Source: Kingella denitrificans ATCC 33394 (lineage in GTDB: Bacteria > Pseudomonadota > Gammaproteobacteria > Burkholderiales > Neisseriaceae). From it: 64,000 bases of DNA. The notes beneath the pieces are model-generated. The model did not search any database and had not been told where the DNA came from. It saw only the letters and a list, made by a program, of their open reading frames with translations. The stretch lies in contig NZ_GL870929.1 in NCBI RefSeq assembly GCF_000190695.1, positions 2,142,991-2,206,990 of the forward strand, read 5' to 3'. Made by a program: the position numbers and the translations under genes. Of this stretch, positions 1-8,385 are shown piece by piece (positions within the stretch are counted from its first letter, which is position 1; every line of letters starts with the position of its first letter).

Positions 1-49
1 ATTCCCAGTCGGCAAACTGTTCCAAGATAATAACGGCGACAGTTTTCAT
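1..49 (-). CDS. DJ-1/PfpI-type protein, N-terminal fragment cut by window edge
   Basis: Only the first 16 codons are inside the window. They read MKTVAVIILEQFADWE, a beta strand followed by the acidic EQFADWE segment typical of the start of DJ-1/PfpI (class I glutamine amidotransferase-like) proteins. An AGGAAAA ribosome site precedes the ATG at 47-49. The nucleophile Cys that would settle the family lies outside the window, so the assignment is tentative and no substrate can be named. Confidence 0.5.
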   Translation of the reverse strand, partial: MKTVAVIILEQFADWE

Positions 50-77
50 TGCATTTTCCTTTTCCGGTTTAAAAACG

Positions 78-122
78 GTTTCAGGCTACCTGAAAAACCT
101 TTTATCGTTTTCAGGTAGCCTT
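78..122. terminator. Inverted repeat of an Eikenella-type DUS, probable terminator
   Basis: AGGCTACCTGAAAA at 83-96 pairs perfectly with TTTTCAGGTAGCCT at 108-121. The 12-mer AGGCTACCTGAA is, from memory, the AG-eikDUS dialect, different from the dominant repeat of this window. It lies upstream of the DJ-1 fragment and just beyond the 3' end of the SemiSWEET gene, so it can end transcription of the latter. Confidence 0.5.
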
Positions 123-156
123 TACGATGACGATTACGCTACCGCGTCGGTTGTTT

Positions 157-423
157 TTAAAGTGCAGTCAGAAAAGTCAAAGAACCCAATATCACGCCAA
201 CCGCATTGGGCACAATCAAAATCCAGTCTTTTTTGGGTTCTTTACTCCAACCATATAAAACCCAAATCAAACAGGATACTGCCGCAAACAGAGGTTGCCA
301 TGGTTGCGCCTTTGCTCCATCCAAATTGGCGATAATTTGGGGAATATAGGCGATGAATACAAAAATCCCGATTGCCGCGCCTATGCTTCCGATAAAAGTA
401 TTGAATTTTTTCTTGCTTATCAT
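157..423 (-). CDS. SemiSWEET-type sugar transporter
   Basis: 88 aa, the length expected of bacterial SemiSWEETs, which form one three-helix bundle per chain and work as dimers to move sugars passively across the inner membrane. Three hydrophobic segments are visible: about 9-29 (containing the PQ motif in AYIPQI), 42-60 (SCLIWVLYG) and 65-86. The PQ dipeptide in helix 1 is the family hallmark. The ATG at 421-423 has AAAGGA nine bases upstream; longer starts in frame lack such a site. The substrate cannot be told from the sequence. Confidence 0.85.
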   Translation of the reverse strand: MISKKKFNTFIGSIGAAIGIFVFIAYIPQIIANLDGAKAQPWQPLFAAVSCLIWVLYGWSKEPKKDWILIVPNAVGVILGSLTFLTAL

Positions 424-623
424 GAATAAGTATCCTTTCTCAAAAACTATTATTATACAGCCAGTTATATAGTGTGTCAATATTGCTGCCGAAATAAAGG
501 CTTACCGAACAATGGCTTGACCGGCTGTGGAGCAAATATTGATACCCGCGCGGTTTCCTGTAGGAAATCGTTGCGCTGTTTACACTTTTCCTAACTATCT
601 AGGACAGCCCTTTTTTTAATCGA

Positions 624-664
624 CAGGCTGCCTGAAATCCGAAAATCTGTTTTCAGGCAGCCTG
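624..664. terminator. Inverted repeat of AGGCAGCCTGAA-type DUS beyond gatB
   Basis: CAGGCTGCCTGAAA at 624-637 and TTTCAGGCAGCCTG at 651-664 form a perfect 14-bp stem with a 13-nt loop, directly downstream of the gatB stop. This is a minority DUS dialect in this window (AGGCAGCCTGAA rather than AAGCAGCCTGCA). Confidence 0.55.
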
Positions 665-672
665 CACTTTAT

Positions 673-2103
673 TTACCCCAACTTCGCTTTAATCAGTTCC
701 TGCACCTGCGCGGGATTCGCCTTGCCTTTGCTGGCCTTCATCACTTGTCCCACAATCGCATTCAGGGCTTTTTCGTTGCCGGATTTAAATTGCTCCACGG
801 CTTTGGCATTGTTGGCCAGCACTTCGTCCACCATCGCTTCAATCGCGCCGGTATCGGTCATTTGCTGCAAGCCGTGTTTTTCGATGATTTCAGCAATAGT
901 GGCTTCGGGTTCCGCCCACATGGCTTCAAAGGCTTTTTTCGCCAACTTGCTGCTTAATGTGCCGTCGGCGATTTTGCCTACCAACGCGGCGAGGCGTGGG
1001 GCGGTAATCGGGCTGTCGGCAAGTTCCATGCCTTCTTTGTTCAGCGTGGCGGCGAGTTCGCCGTTCATCCAGTTGGCAGTCAGCTTGCCTTGTCCGCTGG
1101 TTTTGGCGGCTTCTTCAAAATAGGCAGCCTGCACGCGGCCGGCAGTGAGCAGGCGCGCGTCGTATTCGGACACGCCGTAATCCGCCACGAAACGCGCCGC
1201 CATTTCTTTCGGCAGCTCGGGCATTTCTTCTTTGGCTTTTTGCAACTGGCCGTCTGAAATGATGACGGGCAGCAAATCGGGGTCGGGGAAGTAACGGTAG
1301 TCATGCGCGTCTTCTTTCAAACGCATCACGCGGGTTTCGCCTTTTTCCGGGTCGAACAGCATGGTTGCCTGCTGCACTTTGCCGCCGTCTTCCAAAATCT
1401 CGATTTGCGCTTCCACCTCGTAATTAATCGCCTGCTCCAAGAAACGGAAGGAATTGAGGTTTTTAATCTCGCGGCGCGTGCCGAATTCCGCTTGACCTTT
1501 CGGACGCACGGATACGTTGGCATCAACGCGGAACGAGCCTTCCGCCATATTGCCGTCGCAGATGTCCAGCCAGGTCACCAGGCTGTGTAAGGCTTTGGCG
1601 TAGGCAACGGCTTCGGCGGCGGAGCGCATTTCGGGTTCCGATACGACTTCCAACAGCGGCGTGCCGGCGCGGTTCAGGTCGATACCGGTTGCACCGTTCA
1701 AGCCTTCATGCACGGATTTGCCCGCATCTTCTTCCATGTGCGCGCGGGTTACATTGATGGTTTTCACATCGTCGCCGACTACGATTTCCAATTTGCCGTG
1801 TTCTACAATTGGTAAATCCAACTGGCTGATTTGATAGCCTTTTGGCAAGTCGGGATAGAAGTAGTTTTTACGGTCGAACACGTTTTTCTGATTGATTTTC
1901 GCATCCAAAGCCAAGCCTAATTTGATGGCTTTTTCAACGACTTCGCGGTTCATTACCGGCAGTACGCCCGGCAGTGCGCATTCCACCACGCTGGCGTGCG
2001 CATTGGGTTCCGCACCGAACGCAGTCGATGCGCCGCTGAAGATTTTGGATTGGGTGTTGAGCTGGACGTGGATTTCCAGTCCGATTACGGTTTCCCAGGT
2101 CAT
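673..2103 (-). CDS. gatB: Asp-tRNA(Asn)/Glu-tRNA(Gln) amidotransferase subunit B
   Basis: 476 aa, full length. It begins MTWETVIGLEIHVQLNTQSK and carries the GatB hallmarks GLEIHVQL, the Zn/active-site region around NYFYPDLPKGYQISQ, RAHMEEDAGKS and HDYRYFPDPDL, then the C-terminal YqeY-like tail ending PAQVQELIKAKLG. GatB binds mischarged Glu-tRNA(Gln) or Asp-tRNA(Asn) and, with GatA and GatC, amidates it. The ATG at 2101-2103 is chosen because conservation starts there. The gene sits alone here, about 45 kb from gatA and gatC. A DUS inside the gene encodes the peptide VQAAYF. Confidence 0.97.
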   Translation of the reverse strand: MTWETVIGLEIHVQLNTQSKIFSGASTAFGAEPNAHASVVECALPGVLPVMNREVVEKAIKLGLALDAKINQKNVFDRKNYFYPDLPKGYQISQLDLPIVEHGKLEIVVGDDVKTINVTRAHMEEDAGKSVHEGLNGATGIDLNRAGTPLLEVVSEPEMRSAAEAVAYAKALHSLVTWLDICDGNMAEGSFRVDANVSVRPKGQAEFGTRREIKNLNSFRFLEQAINYEVEAQIEILEDGGKVQQATMLFDPEKGETRVMRLKEDAHDYRYFPDPDLLPVIISDGQLQKAKEEMPELPKEMAARFVADYGVSEYDARLLTAGRVQAAYFEEAAKTSGQGKLTANWMNGELAATLNKEGMELADSPITAPRLAALVGKIADGTLSSKLAKKAFEAMWAEPEATIAEIIEKHGLQQMTDTGAIEAMVDEVLANNAKAVEQFKSGNEKALNAIVGQVMKASKGKANPAQVQELIKAKLG

Positions 2104-2242
2104 AAGGGGTCTTTCTTTATCAAGTGTTGTTCGGGGTTGCAGGCTGCCTGAACATATCGGCACGAAGCCATTGTCTGTGCATTCTTGAAAACGGCAGTTG
2201 TCATGATTTCATCGTTTTTTCGCTTGGCGGCCGGTAAAGTCC

Positions 2243-2282
2243 GTGCAGGCTGCTTTTTGCCGTTTTCAAAAGCAGCCTGCAC
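2243..2282. repeat. Inverted DUS pair, T/A-rich loop geometry
   Basis: TGCAGGCTGCTT (2244-2255) followed by AAGCAGCCTGCA (2270-2281). The stem is GC-rich but the T and A runs lie in the loop, so it does not give the stem-then-T-run of a classical terminator. It separates gatB from the acyl-CoA synthetase gene upstream of it. Confidence 0.75.
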
Positions 2283-2335
2283 GTTGATGTGTGCCGCGTG
2301 GCCAACCATGCGGATTTTAACATTGATGGGCGCGA

Positions 2336-4654
2336 TTAGGAATGATTGTTCAAGTCCAGCCGGGCTTCCAATAGCTGCGGGTCTTCGGGGTGTTTGCTCA
2401 ATGTGAAGCCGAGTTTGAGGGCGAGCCGCTGCATGGGGTGGTTTTCGGCAAGGATTTCGGCGCGCATTTGCTGCAAGCCTTGTTTTTGCGCGTGTTGTAG
2501 CAGTTGCTGCATCAGGAATCCGCCCACGCCTTGTCCTTGCAGCGACGGGGTGATGCCGATGCCGAATTCGCCGCTTTGCCCGTTGGCATCGGTGCTGTAA
2601 TGGGCGTGTGCGAGCGGGCGGTGTTGGTCGTCGTGCAGCAGCAGGGCGAATTCGCGCTGGTAGTCGGGGTGGCTTAATCGGGCGATGAGGCTGGGCGGCA
2701 GTTCGGGCGATGCAATCATGAAGCGCAGGTAGCGGCTGTGGTCATCCATGCCCTGATACAGGGTTTGCAGCAGGGAGGCGTCTTCGGGGCGCACGGGGCG
2801 CAGGCGGACGATTTGGCCGTTGGCGAGCGTGAATTGTTCGGTTGGCAGGGCAGGGGGCGGGGCGAAGACGTTCGGTGCGGGCGGATAGGGCGTGTCTTGC
2901 AGGTGGAGCTTGGCTTCCGTGCAGGCAATGCCTTTTCCGGAAACGGTAAGCGCCAGCGTCAGGCTGTGTACTTCAGGCAGCCTACACACGGTTTCGGCGG
3001 TATCGAGCAGGCAGTCGAGCCAAATGCCGGCGTCCAATCCGAGCGCTTGCAGGGCGCGCTGCGCTTCGGTGGGCAACAGCGGCGGCAGCAGGGTTTGGCG
3101 GCCGGATTCGTTATACAGATGAATAAGTTGTCCGAACACGGGGTCGCGTTCCGATTGCAGGTGCAGCAGTGCAGGCTGCTTTTGGGCTTCGGCAGTGAGA
3201 TTGTGCAGCCGCAGCGTGTTCAAAAGATGGGTGATGTGGCTTTTGCCCGCGCTCAGCACGGCCACGGGAATCATCGGGCGCAGTGATTTTTGCAGCTCTT
3301 CGGCGGCGGCCACGGCGTAACGGTAATCGTGGAACGGTTGCAGCGCGTAACGGTTCTGCTGGCGGTTGCGGTAAATATCCAGCTGCGCCAATGCCTGAAC
3401 CGCATGTTCCGGCTGTTTGAAATGCAGGTTTTTCTGGCAGTTGAACTGGTCGCGGACGCTGTCGGTGTCGGCGCTGCCCAGCCAGGTTAGCAGCAGCGGT
3501 TTGTTCGATTTGGCTTGGAGTTGTGAAATCAGTTGCGCGGTTTGCAGGCAGTCGTTGCTGTGCTGCCCGGCGTAAATCACCAGCACCGCATCGGATTCTT
3601 CATCGTGCAGGCTGCTTTCGACGAGCGATTGGAAGACGGACGGCGATGTGTCAATCGGCACGTCCAAAGGATTGTGGCGTTCGGGTTTATACGGCAGCAG
3701 CTTGCCCAACTGGCGCAGGCAGCCTGCACTTCTGCCGCCCAAAACCAGCGGCGTGTTGTCCAGCACGCGGCAGCTTAATGCGCTGATTTGCGGAGAATTG
3801 CTGATGATGTGCAGGCGGTTGCCGCGACTGGTAATGCCCGTATGCACCAGTTTCGCTGCCGTGGAAAACTGCGTGAGCGTGTGCACGGACAAAACATGCA
3901 CGCGCTCTAATGCCTGCGTGAACAGCGCCTCTTGCGCCGCATTGGGCAGCGTGGTCAGCACAATCACCGGTTTATACCGCGCCGCATAAGCCAACGCGCT
4001 CACCAATTCGCGCACGTTGTCCAGCACGCTCACGTGCACCAACAGCGAAGTGGTGGTGTCTTCGGCGGCCACGAAATCAATGATTTGCCCGGTGCTGACC
4101 GGATAATCCTGCGGATGCAGCGTGATAAAGCGGCTGAATTCGATGCCGCGTTCCTGCGCATAATGTGTCATGCAGTCGGCAATGTCGGACGACTGGCCGA
4201 TATAGGTGCAGGCTGCTTTTTTCGGCATGGCAAACACACCGTGCAAACCGCCCGCCGGCATGGCCAGCAGCTGAATATCCGCCTTGCGCGCCAATGCCGC
4301 CGCACGTTCCAGTTTCTGCCGCGCCGAATGGTTCGGCGCATCGATTTCGCTGACGAAAATCACCTGGCGGATGGCGGTTTTGCCTGCCTCGCGGACAATG
4401 CCGGCCAATTTGTCGGGCGACAAAATCACCACCGCAGTATCCAAACGGTGCTCCTGCTGCGCCTCGGTCAGCGATTCATACGCTTTTTGCCCGCCCACCA
4501 TTTTGTGGCTCGGATTCACCGGCACGATGGTCGGCGCGGCATGGTCGGCCCATAATTGCGAAAACACCTTGCGCCCGAAGCTGCCGTGCCGGTCGGATGC
4601 GCCCACCACGGCAATGCCTTTGGGATGGAACAGGGAAGTGAGCCGGTGCTGCAT
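2336..4654 (-). CDS. NDP-forming acyl-CoA synthetase-like protein with C-terminal GNAT domain
   Basis: 772 aa. Residues about 1-130 are a CoA-binding Rossmann domain (FHPKGIAVVGASDRHGSFG), followed by succinyl-CoA-ligase-like domains (about 145-430), a weakly conserved stretch where an ATP-grasp domain would be, and a GNAT acetyltransferase at about 610-770 (RLRPVRPEDASLL, then GIGITPSLQGQGVGGFLM, the acetyl-CoA loop). This is the architecture of PatZ/Pat lysine acetyltransferases, which use acetyl-CoA to modify proteins such as acetyl-CoA synthetase. It is shorter than E. coli PatZ (886 aa), and the ATP-grasp part looks eroded, so synthetase activity is unlikely. Start: ATG at 4652-4654, with AAGGA seven bases upstream. 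Confidence 0.85.
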   Translation of the reverse strand: MQHRLTSLFHPKGIAVVGASDRHGSFGRKVFSQLWADHAAPTIVPVNPSHKMVGGQKAYESLTEAQQEHRLDTAVVILSPDKLAGIVREAGKTAIRQVIFVSEIDAPNHSARQKLERAAALARKADIQLLAMPAGGLHGVFAMPKKAACTYIGQSSDIADCMTHYAQERGIEFSRFITLHPQDYPVSTGQIIDFVAAEDTTTSLLVHVSVLDNVRELVSALAYAARYKPVIVLTTLPNAAQEALFTQALERVHVLSVHTLTQFSTAAKLVHTGITSRGNRLHIISNSPQISALSCRVLDNTPLVLGGRSAGCLRQLGKLLPYKPERHNPLDVPIDTSPSVFQSLVESSLHDEESDAVLVIYAGQHSNDCLQTAQLISQLQAKSNKPLLLTWLGSADTDSVRDQFNCQKNLHFKQPEHAVQALAQLDIYRNRQQNRYALQPFHDYRYAVAAAEELQKSLRPMIPVAVLSAGKSHITHLLNTLRLHNLTAEAQKQPALLHLQSERDPVFGQLIHLYNESGRQTLLPPLLPTEAQRALQALGLDAGIWLDCLLDTAETVCRLPEVHSLTLALTVSGKGIACTEAKLHLQDTPYPPAPNVFAPPPALPTEQFTLANGQIVRLRPVRPEDASLLQTLYQGMDDHSRYLRFMIASPELPPSLIARLSHPDYQREFALLLHDDQHRPLAHAHYSTDANGQSGEFGIGITPSLQGQGVGGFLMQQLLQHAQKQGLQQMRAEILAENHPMQRLALKLGFTLSKHPEDPQLLEARLDLNNHS

Positions 4655-4783
4655 AACCAATCCTTACTTATACGCGGAATCGGTTAGTTTAGGTATATTT
4701 CGCATAAGAGTCAAACCGCGTGGCCTGCTTCCTTTGTTATGATATAACACATTGAATTGTAAAAGTTTTATCAAATAAATCAA

Positions 4784-4805
4784 GTGAGAATATAATCATT
4801 CTCAC
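4784..4805. promoter_or_regulatory. Palindromic operator overlapping a TATAAT element, upstream of adh
   Basis: GTGAGAAT at 4784-4791 and ATTCTCAC at 4798-4805 form a perfect 8-bp inverted repeat with a 6-base spacer. The sequence TATAAT (4791-4796) lies inside it. The right half (ATAATCATT) matches a Fur box, the left half does not, so the regulator could be Fur-like or a different dimeric repressor. It sits about 80 bases before the alcohol dehydrogenase ATG and can occlude its promoter. Confidence 0.5.
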
Positions 4806-4887
4806 ACAATGTGGCGATTGTGTTGCGCGGTGGATTGGCCAAGCGTCCGCCCGTTTTGCCAAAACGCAACCCAAAGGGAGAAACATC

Positions 4888-5928
4888 ATGAAAGCAATGG
4901 TTTACTACGGCGAAGGCGACATCCGTTTTGAAGAACACGACAAACCGCGCATTATCGATCCGACCGATGCAGTGGTGCAGATTACCAAAACCACTATTTG
5001 CGGCACGGACTTGGGCATTTGGAAGGGCAAAAATCCCGAAATTTCCGCAGGCCGGATATTGGGGCACGAAGGCATCGGGATTGTGGAAGAAGTCGGCTCG
5101 GCGGTGAAAAACGTCAAAAAAGGCGACAAAGTCATCATTTCCTGTGTATCGAAATGCTGCACTTGCGACAACTGCAAACAGCAGCTCTATTCCCACTGCC
5201 GCAACGGCGGTTGGATTTTGGGCTATATGATTGACGGCACGCAGGCTGAATTCGTGCGCACGCCGTATGCGGACAACAGCCTGATTTTGCTGCCAGACAG
5301 TGTGAATGAAGAAGTGGCGCTGCTGCTGTCGGACGCGCTGCCGACCGCGCATGAAATCGGCGTGCAGTATGGCGATGTCCGCCCAGGCGACACGGTGTTT
5401 ATTGCCGGTGCGGGTCCGGTGGGCATGTCGGCATTGCTCACGGCGCAGTTGTACAGCCCGAGCGTGCTGATTGTGTGCGATATGGATGAAAACCGCTTGA
5501 AACTGGCGAAGGAATTGGGCGCAACGCATACCGTGAATCCGGCTGCGGGTGATGTGCGCCAACAGGTATTGGCGATTGTGGGTCAGGATGGCGTGGATGT
5601 GGCGATTGAAGCGGTCGGCCTGCCGGTAACTTGGGATATGTGCCAAGAAGTGGTGAAAGCGGGCGGTAATGTGGCCGTGGTGGGTGTGCACGGTAAATCT
5701 GTTGATTTCAAACTGGAAAAATTGTGGATTAAAAACCTGAAAATCACCACCGGCCTGGTAAACGCCAATACCACCGAAATGCTGATGAAGGCGATTTCCA
5801 CCAGCAGCGTGGACTACACCAAAATGCTGACGCACCATTTCAAATTCAGCGAATTGGTAGAGGCATATGATGTGTTCAAACATGCGGCGGAACACAATGC
5901 GATGAAAGTGGTCCTGACCATGGATTAA
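4888..5928 (+). CDS. Zinc-dependent alcohol dehydrogenase
   Basis: 346 aa medium-chain dehydrogenase. The catalytic zinc ligands are visible as Cys38 (TTICGTD) and His60-Glu61 (GHEG). The structural zinc site is the Cys-rich loop CVSKCCTCDNCKQQLYSHC at about 90-110. A Rossmann NAD(P) domain follows with GAGPVG near residue 175 and an acidic residue after the second strand (CDMDENR), which favours NAD. It oxidises an alcohol or reduces an aldehyde; the substrate is unknown. AAAGGGAG precedes the ATG. A palindrome about 80 bases upstream suggests a repressor-controlled promoter. Confidence 0.93.
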   Translation: MKAMVYYGEGDIRFEEHDKPRIIDPTDAVVQITKTTICGTDLGIWKGKNPEISAGRILGHEGIGIVEEVGSAVKNVKKGDKVIISCVSKCCTCDNCKQQLYSHCRNGGWILGYMIDGTQAEFVRTPYADNSLILLPDSVNEEVALLLSDALPTAHEIGVQYGDVRPGDTVFIAGAGPVGMSALLTAQLYSPSVLIVCDMDENRLKLAKELGATHTVNPAAGDVRQQVLAIVGQDGVDVAIEAVGLPVTWDMCQEVVKAGGNVAVVGVHGKSVDFKLEKLWIKNLKITTGLVNANTTEMLMKAISTSSVDYTKMLTHHFKFSELVEAYDVFKHAAEHNAMKVVLTMD

Positions 5929-5942
5929 CCGTCTGCAAGATG

Positions 5943-5988
5943 AAAGCAGCCTGCACTTTTGGGAAATTCCAATGTGCAGGCTGCTTTT
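5943..5988. terminator. Inverted DUS pair, bidirectional terminator
   Basis: AAGCAGCCTGCA (5944-5955) and TGCAGGCTGCTT (5975-5986) form a GC-rich stem followed by T5. It directly follows the adh stop codon and directly abuts the Correia repeat. Confidence 0.8.
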
Positions 5989-6094
5989 TATAGTGGATTA
6001 AAATAAAGATGAGATAAGGCGGCAACACCCGCCGTGTACGGGAGTATATAAGGGCGTTGGCAACGCCGTATCATTGGAATTTTAATCCACTATA
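5989..6094. mobile_element. Correia-type repeat element (CREE), copy 1
   Basis: 106-bp non-coding element with perfect 16-bp terminal inverted repeats, TATAGTGGATTAAAAT at 5989-6004 and its complement at 6079-6094. The interior GATAAGGCGG...GGCGTTGGCAACGCC resembles the neisserial Correia repeat. The TA at each end fits the known TA target duplication. Correia elements are miniature inverted-repeat elements that are transcribed, may be cut by RNase III and can supply promoters. It is the same length as the copy at 15671-15776 and largely identical when that copy is inverted. Confidence 0.85.
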
Positions 6095-6135
6095 ATGGCC
6101 GTATCCGCGGCAGGTTTCCGGTTGCCGAAAACCTA

Positions 6136-6177
6136 AAAGCAGCCTGCACACTGAAAAATGAAGTGCAGGCTGCTTTT
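6136..6177. terminator. Inverted DUS pair between Correia repeat and MFS gene
   Basis: AAGCAGCCTGCA (6137-6148) and TGCAGGCTGCTT (6164-6175) with A4 before and T5 after, the shape of an intrinsic terminator on both strands. It ends the leftward MFS transporter gene. Confidence 0.75.
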
Positions 6178-6186
6178 TGAGTGCGT

Positions 6187-7509
6187 TTAATGCGTTTGGG
6201 TCAAATCCACGTCTTTGGTTTCGTGCGTGCTGAACAGCGCAATCAGCGTCAGCGCGCAGTTGACGGCCAAATACACGCCCACGCCGAAGATGCCGTAGTG
6301 GTCGTTCAGCCAAATGGCCACCATGGTGGCAACGGACGCGCCCACAATCGCCGAAAGGTTATACGCCAGCGATGCACCGGAATAGCGCACTTCGGTGGGG
6401 AAGAGTTCGGGCAGCAGGGCCGCCATCGGGCCGAAGGTCATGCCCATCAGCGCCATACCGATGAGCAGGAATGCCAACACGGAAGAAGGCGAGCCGTGCG
6501 TCAGGAACAGCGGCATGCACAGGCCGAACAGCAAAATGGCGGAGCTGACCAAAATCAGGAAGCGGCGGCGGCCCATTTTGTCGGCATAAACGCCGGATAA
6601 GCTGATGAAAATACCGAACACGACGGCGCCAATCAGCAAAAAGCCCGTGAAAGTGTTGGCCGGAATGCCCAAGCCTTTGGGATGGCCGAATTCGGACAGG
6701 CCGACCGGATGTTTGGAATAAATTTGCACGAAGGCAGTCATGATGTAGAACAGCACATAGGTGGCCGCCATGATGAACGTGCCTTGCAAAATCGGCTTCA
6801 TGTGTTTCGCCATCACGTCTTTCACTGGCGCTTGGCTGGTTTTGCCTTTGGCTTCGGCTTCGCGGTACACATGGCTTTCGTGCAGCGTCATCCGCATCCA
6901 CAAGCCCACCAGCACCAATACCAACGAAGCGATGAACGGAATGCGCCAGCCCCATTTCACCAGCTCTTCATGGCCGATGGACGAGCTGATCAGGAAGAAC
7001 ACGCCGTTGGCCATGAACAGGCCGATGGGCGCACCCAACTGGGGGAAGGTGCCGAACCAAGCGCGTTTGCCTTCCGGCGCGTTTTCCGTGGCGACCAATG
7101 CCGCGCCGCCCCATTCGCCGCCCAAGCCCAAACCTTGGCCGAAGCGGAACAGGCACAGCAGCAGCGGCGCGAGAATGCCGATTTGCTCGTAATTGGGCAG
7201 CAGGCCGATGGCGACGGTGGACAAACCCATGGTCAGCAATGAGGCCACCAAAGTTTTTTTGCGGCCGATTTTATCGCCGAAGTGGCCGAACAGCGCAGAG
7301 CCGATGGGGCGCGCCAAAAACGCCAGCGCCAGCGTGGACAGCGACAGGATGATGCCGGCGGTTTCGTCCGTTTTCGGGAAAAACTGGGTGTTGAAGACCA
7401 GCACGGCCGCCGCCGCATAAATGTAGTAATCGTAAAACTCAATGGCAGTACCCACCATGGACGCAATCGCCACTTTGTAGGGATTGTTGCGTAATTGTGT
7501 GTGAGACAT
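6187..7509 (-). CDS. MFS transporter, metabolite:H+ symporter (MHS) family
   Basis: 440 aa inner-membrane protein with about 12 hydrophobic segments. The N-terminal NPYKVAIASMVGTAIEFYDYYIY and the loop GHFGDKIGRKKTL are the signature of the MHS branch of the major facilitator superfamily (ShiA, ProP, KgtP). These carry small organic acids or osmolytes with protons. A second MFS loop, YADKMGRRR, marks the second half. Start: ATG at 7507-7509, where family similarity begins (MSHTQLRNNPYK); the upstream in-frame codons look non-coding. The substrate cannot be assigned. Confidence 0.9.
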   Translation of the reverse strand: MSHTQLRNNPYKVAIASMVGTAIEFYDYYIYAAAAVLVFNTQFFPKTDETAGIILSLSTLALAFLARPIGSALFGHFGDKIGRKKTLVASLLTMGLSTVAIGLLPNYEQIGILAPLLLCLFRFGQGLGLGGEWGGAALVATENAPEGKRAWFGTFPQLGAPIGLFMANGVFFLISSSIGHEELVKWGWRIPFIASLVLVLVGLWMRMTLHESHVYREAEAKGKTSQAPVKDVMAKHMKPILQGTFIMAATYVLFYIMTAFVQIYSKHPVGLSEFGHPKGLGIPANTFTGFLLIGAVVFGIFISLSGVYADKMGRRRFLILVSSAILLFGLCMPLFLTHGSPSSVLAFLLIGMALMGMTFGPMAALLPELFPTEVRYSGASLAYNLSAIVGASVATMVAIWLNDHYGIFGVGVYLAVNCALTLIALFSTHETKDVDLTQTH

Positions 7510-7624
7510 AAAAATCCTTGTTGTTGTGAAGGCCAAAAAAACGAAAAGGCAAAATATACGCAAATTTACACAAAACGTCCAGAATTTATCATTCGTGACC
7601 GATGGAGCAGGGCGGCGGCGAGAA

Positions 7625-7663
7625 AAGCAGCCTGCACTCCGGAAACTTAAATGCAGGCTGCTT
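7625..7663. terminator. Inverted DUS pair
   Basis: AAGCAGCCTGCA at 7625-7636 and TGCAGGCTGCTT at 7652-7663 form a stem with a 15-nt loop upstream of the MFS gene. Confidence 0.65.
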
Positions 7664-7899
7664 TCTCAATTCCACAAACTTTGCAGTCAGCCACATCTGC
7701 CGTTCAAAGGCTGCCTGAAACCTGACAAAGCAGCCTGCAACCCGTTCCCTTTCCCGTGAACGCGCACAAACCCGAACGGAAACCGCAAATTTAAAGGCAG
7801 GGCATGGCGTATCGCCGCCATACCCACTCTTTGGCGTTGCAGCCCGCCCCGAGATTGGCGCACATCCGAGAAGCCCCGCCGCTGGCTGCATAGCCCAAA

Positions 7900-7940
7900 A
7901 AGCAGCCTGCACTTCGTAAATTAAAGTGCAGGCTGCTTTT
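7900..7940. terminator. Inverted DUS pair downstream of ridA-type gene
   Basis: AAGCAGCCTGCA at 7900-7911 and TGCAGGCTGCTT at 7927-7938, with flanking A and T runs. It lies 14 bases beyond the RidA-family stop codon and fits its terminator. Confidence 0.75.
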
Positions 7941-7953
7941 TGCGGCAGGTGGA

Positions 7954-8307
7954 TTATTTCACCAGCGCGGAAACCTTAATTTCCACACGCCATTCCGGTT
8001 TGGCGAGCTTGGCTTCCACACAGGCGCGCGCGGGCGTGTTCTGCGTATCGACCCATGCGTCCCACGCGGCGTTCATGCCGGCATAGTCGTCCATATCGGC
8101 CAGAAAAATCGTGGCTTCCAGAATGTGTGCTTTGTCCGAACCGGCCTGTGCCAGCCATGTGTCGATTTGGCACAACACGTCTGCCGTCTGCACGGTAACG
8201 TTGTCCGAAGCCACTTCCGGCACCATGCCCGATAAGAATACGAAACCGTTAGCCACCACGGCTTCCGAAAGCCGTTCGCCGCTGCCCAAGCGTTGGATAT
8301 TGCCCAT
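7954..8307 (-). CDS. RidA/YjgF family enamine/imine deaminase-like protein
   Basis: 117 aa, a single YjgF/RidA domain. Visible family features are the N-terminal GERLSEAVVANGFVFLSGMVPE, the central VLCQIDTWLAQAGSDKAHILEATIFLADM and the ending TPARACVEAKLAKPEWRVEIKVSALVK, where the Arg of PARACVEA matches the residue that binds carboxylates in RidA proteins. Members hydrolyse reactive enamine/imine intermediates or act in related catabolic steps as trimers. It is flanked on both sides by inverted DUS pairs, so it is probably a single-gene transcript. GGAGG lies eight bases upstream of the ATG. Confidence 0.9.
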   Translation of the reverse strand: MGNIQRLGSGERLSEAVVANGFVFLSGMVPEVASDNVTVQTADVLCQIDTWLAQAGSDKAHILEATIFLADMDDYAGMNAAWDAWVDTQNTPARACVEAKLAKPEWRVEIKVSALVK

Positions 8308-8337
8308 AAAACCTCCTGTTTAAAATTAAATACAAAA

Positions 8338-8379
8338 AAGCAGCCTGCACATGGACAAAAGGCAAAGTGCAGGCTGCTT
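8338..8379. terminator. Inverted DUS pair downstream of secF
   Basis: AAGCAGCCTGCA at 8338-8349 and TGCAGGCTGCTT at 8368-8379, flanked by A6 and T4. It ends the leftward yajC-secD-secF operon just after the secF stop. Confidence 0.8.
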
Positions 8380-8385
8380 TTGCGG

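Larger units (their letters stand above)
7510..7953. other. Intergenic region with three DUS-type elements
   Basis: No gene is supported in these 444 bases. It holds an inverted DUS pair at 7625-7663, an AGGCTGCCTGAA dialect copy at 7708-7719, a lone AAGCAGCCTGCA copy at 7728-7739, and another inverted pair at 7900-7938. In-frame open stretches here consist largely of DUS-encoded peptides and have no ribosome sites. Confidence 0.6.
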
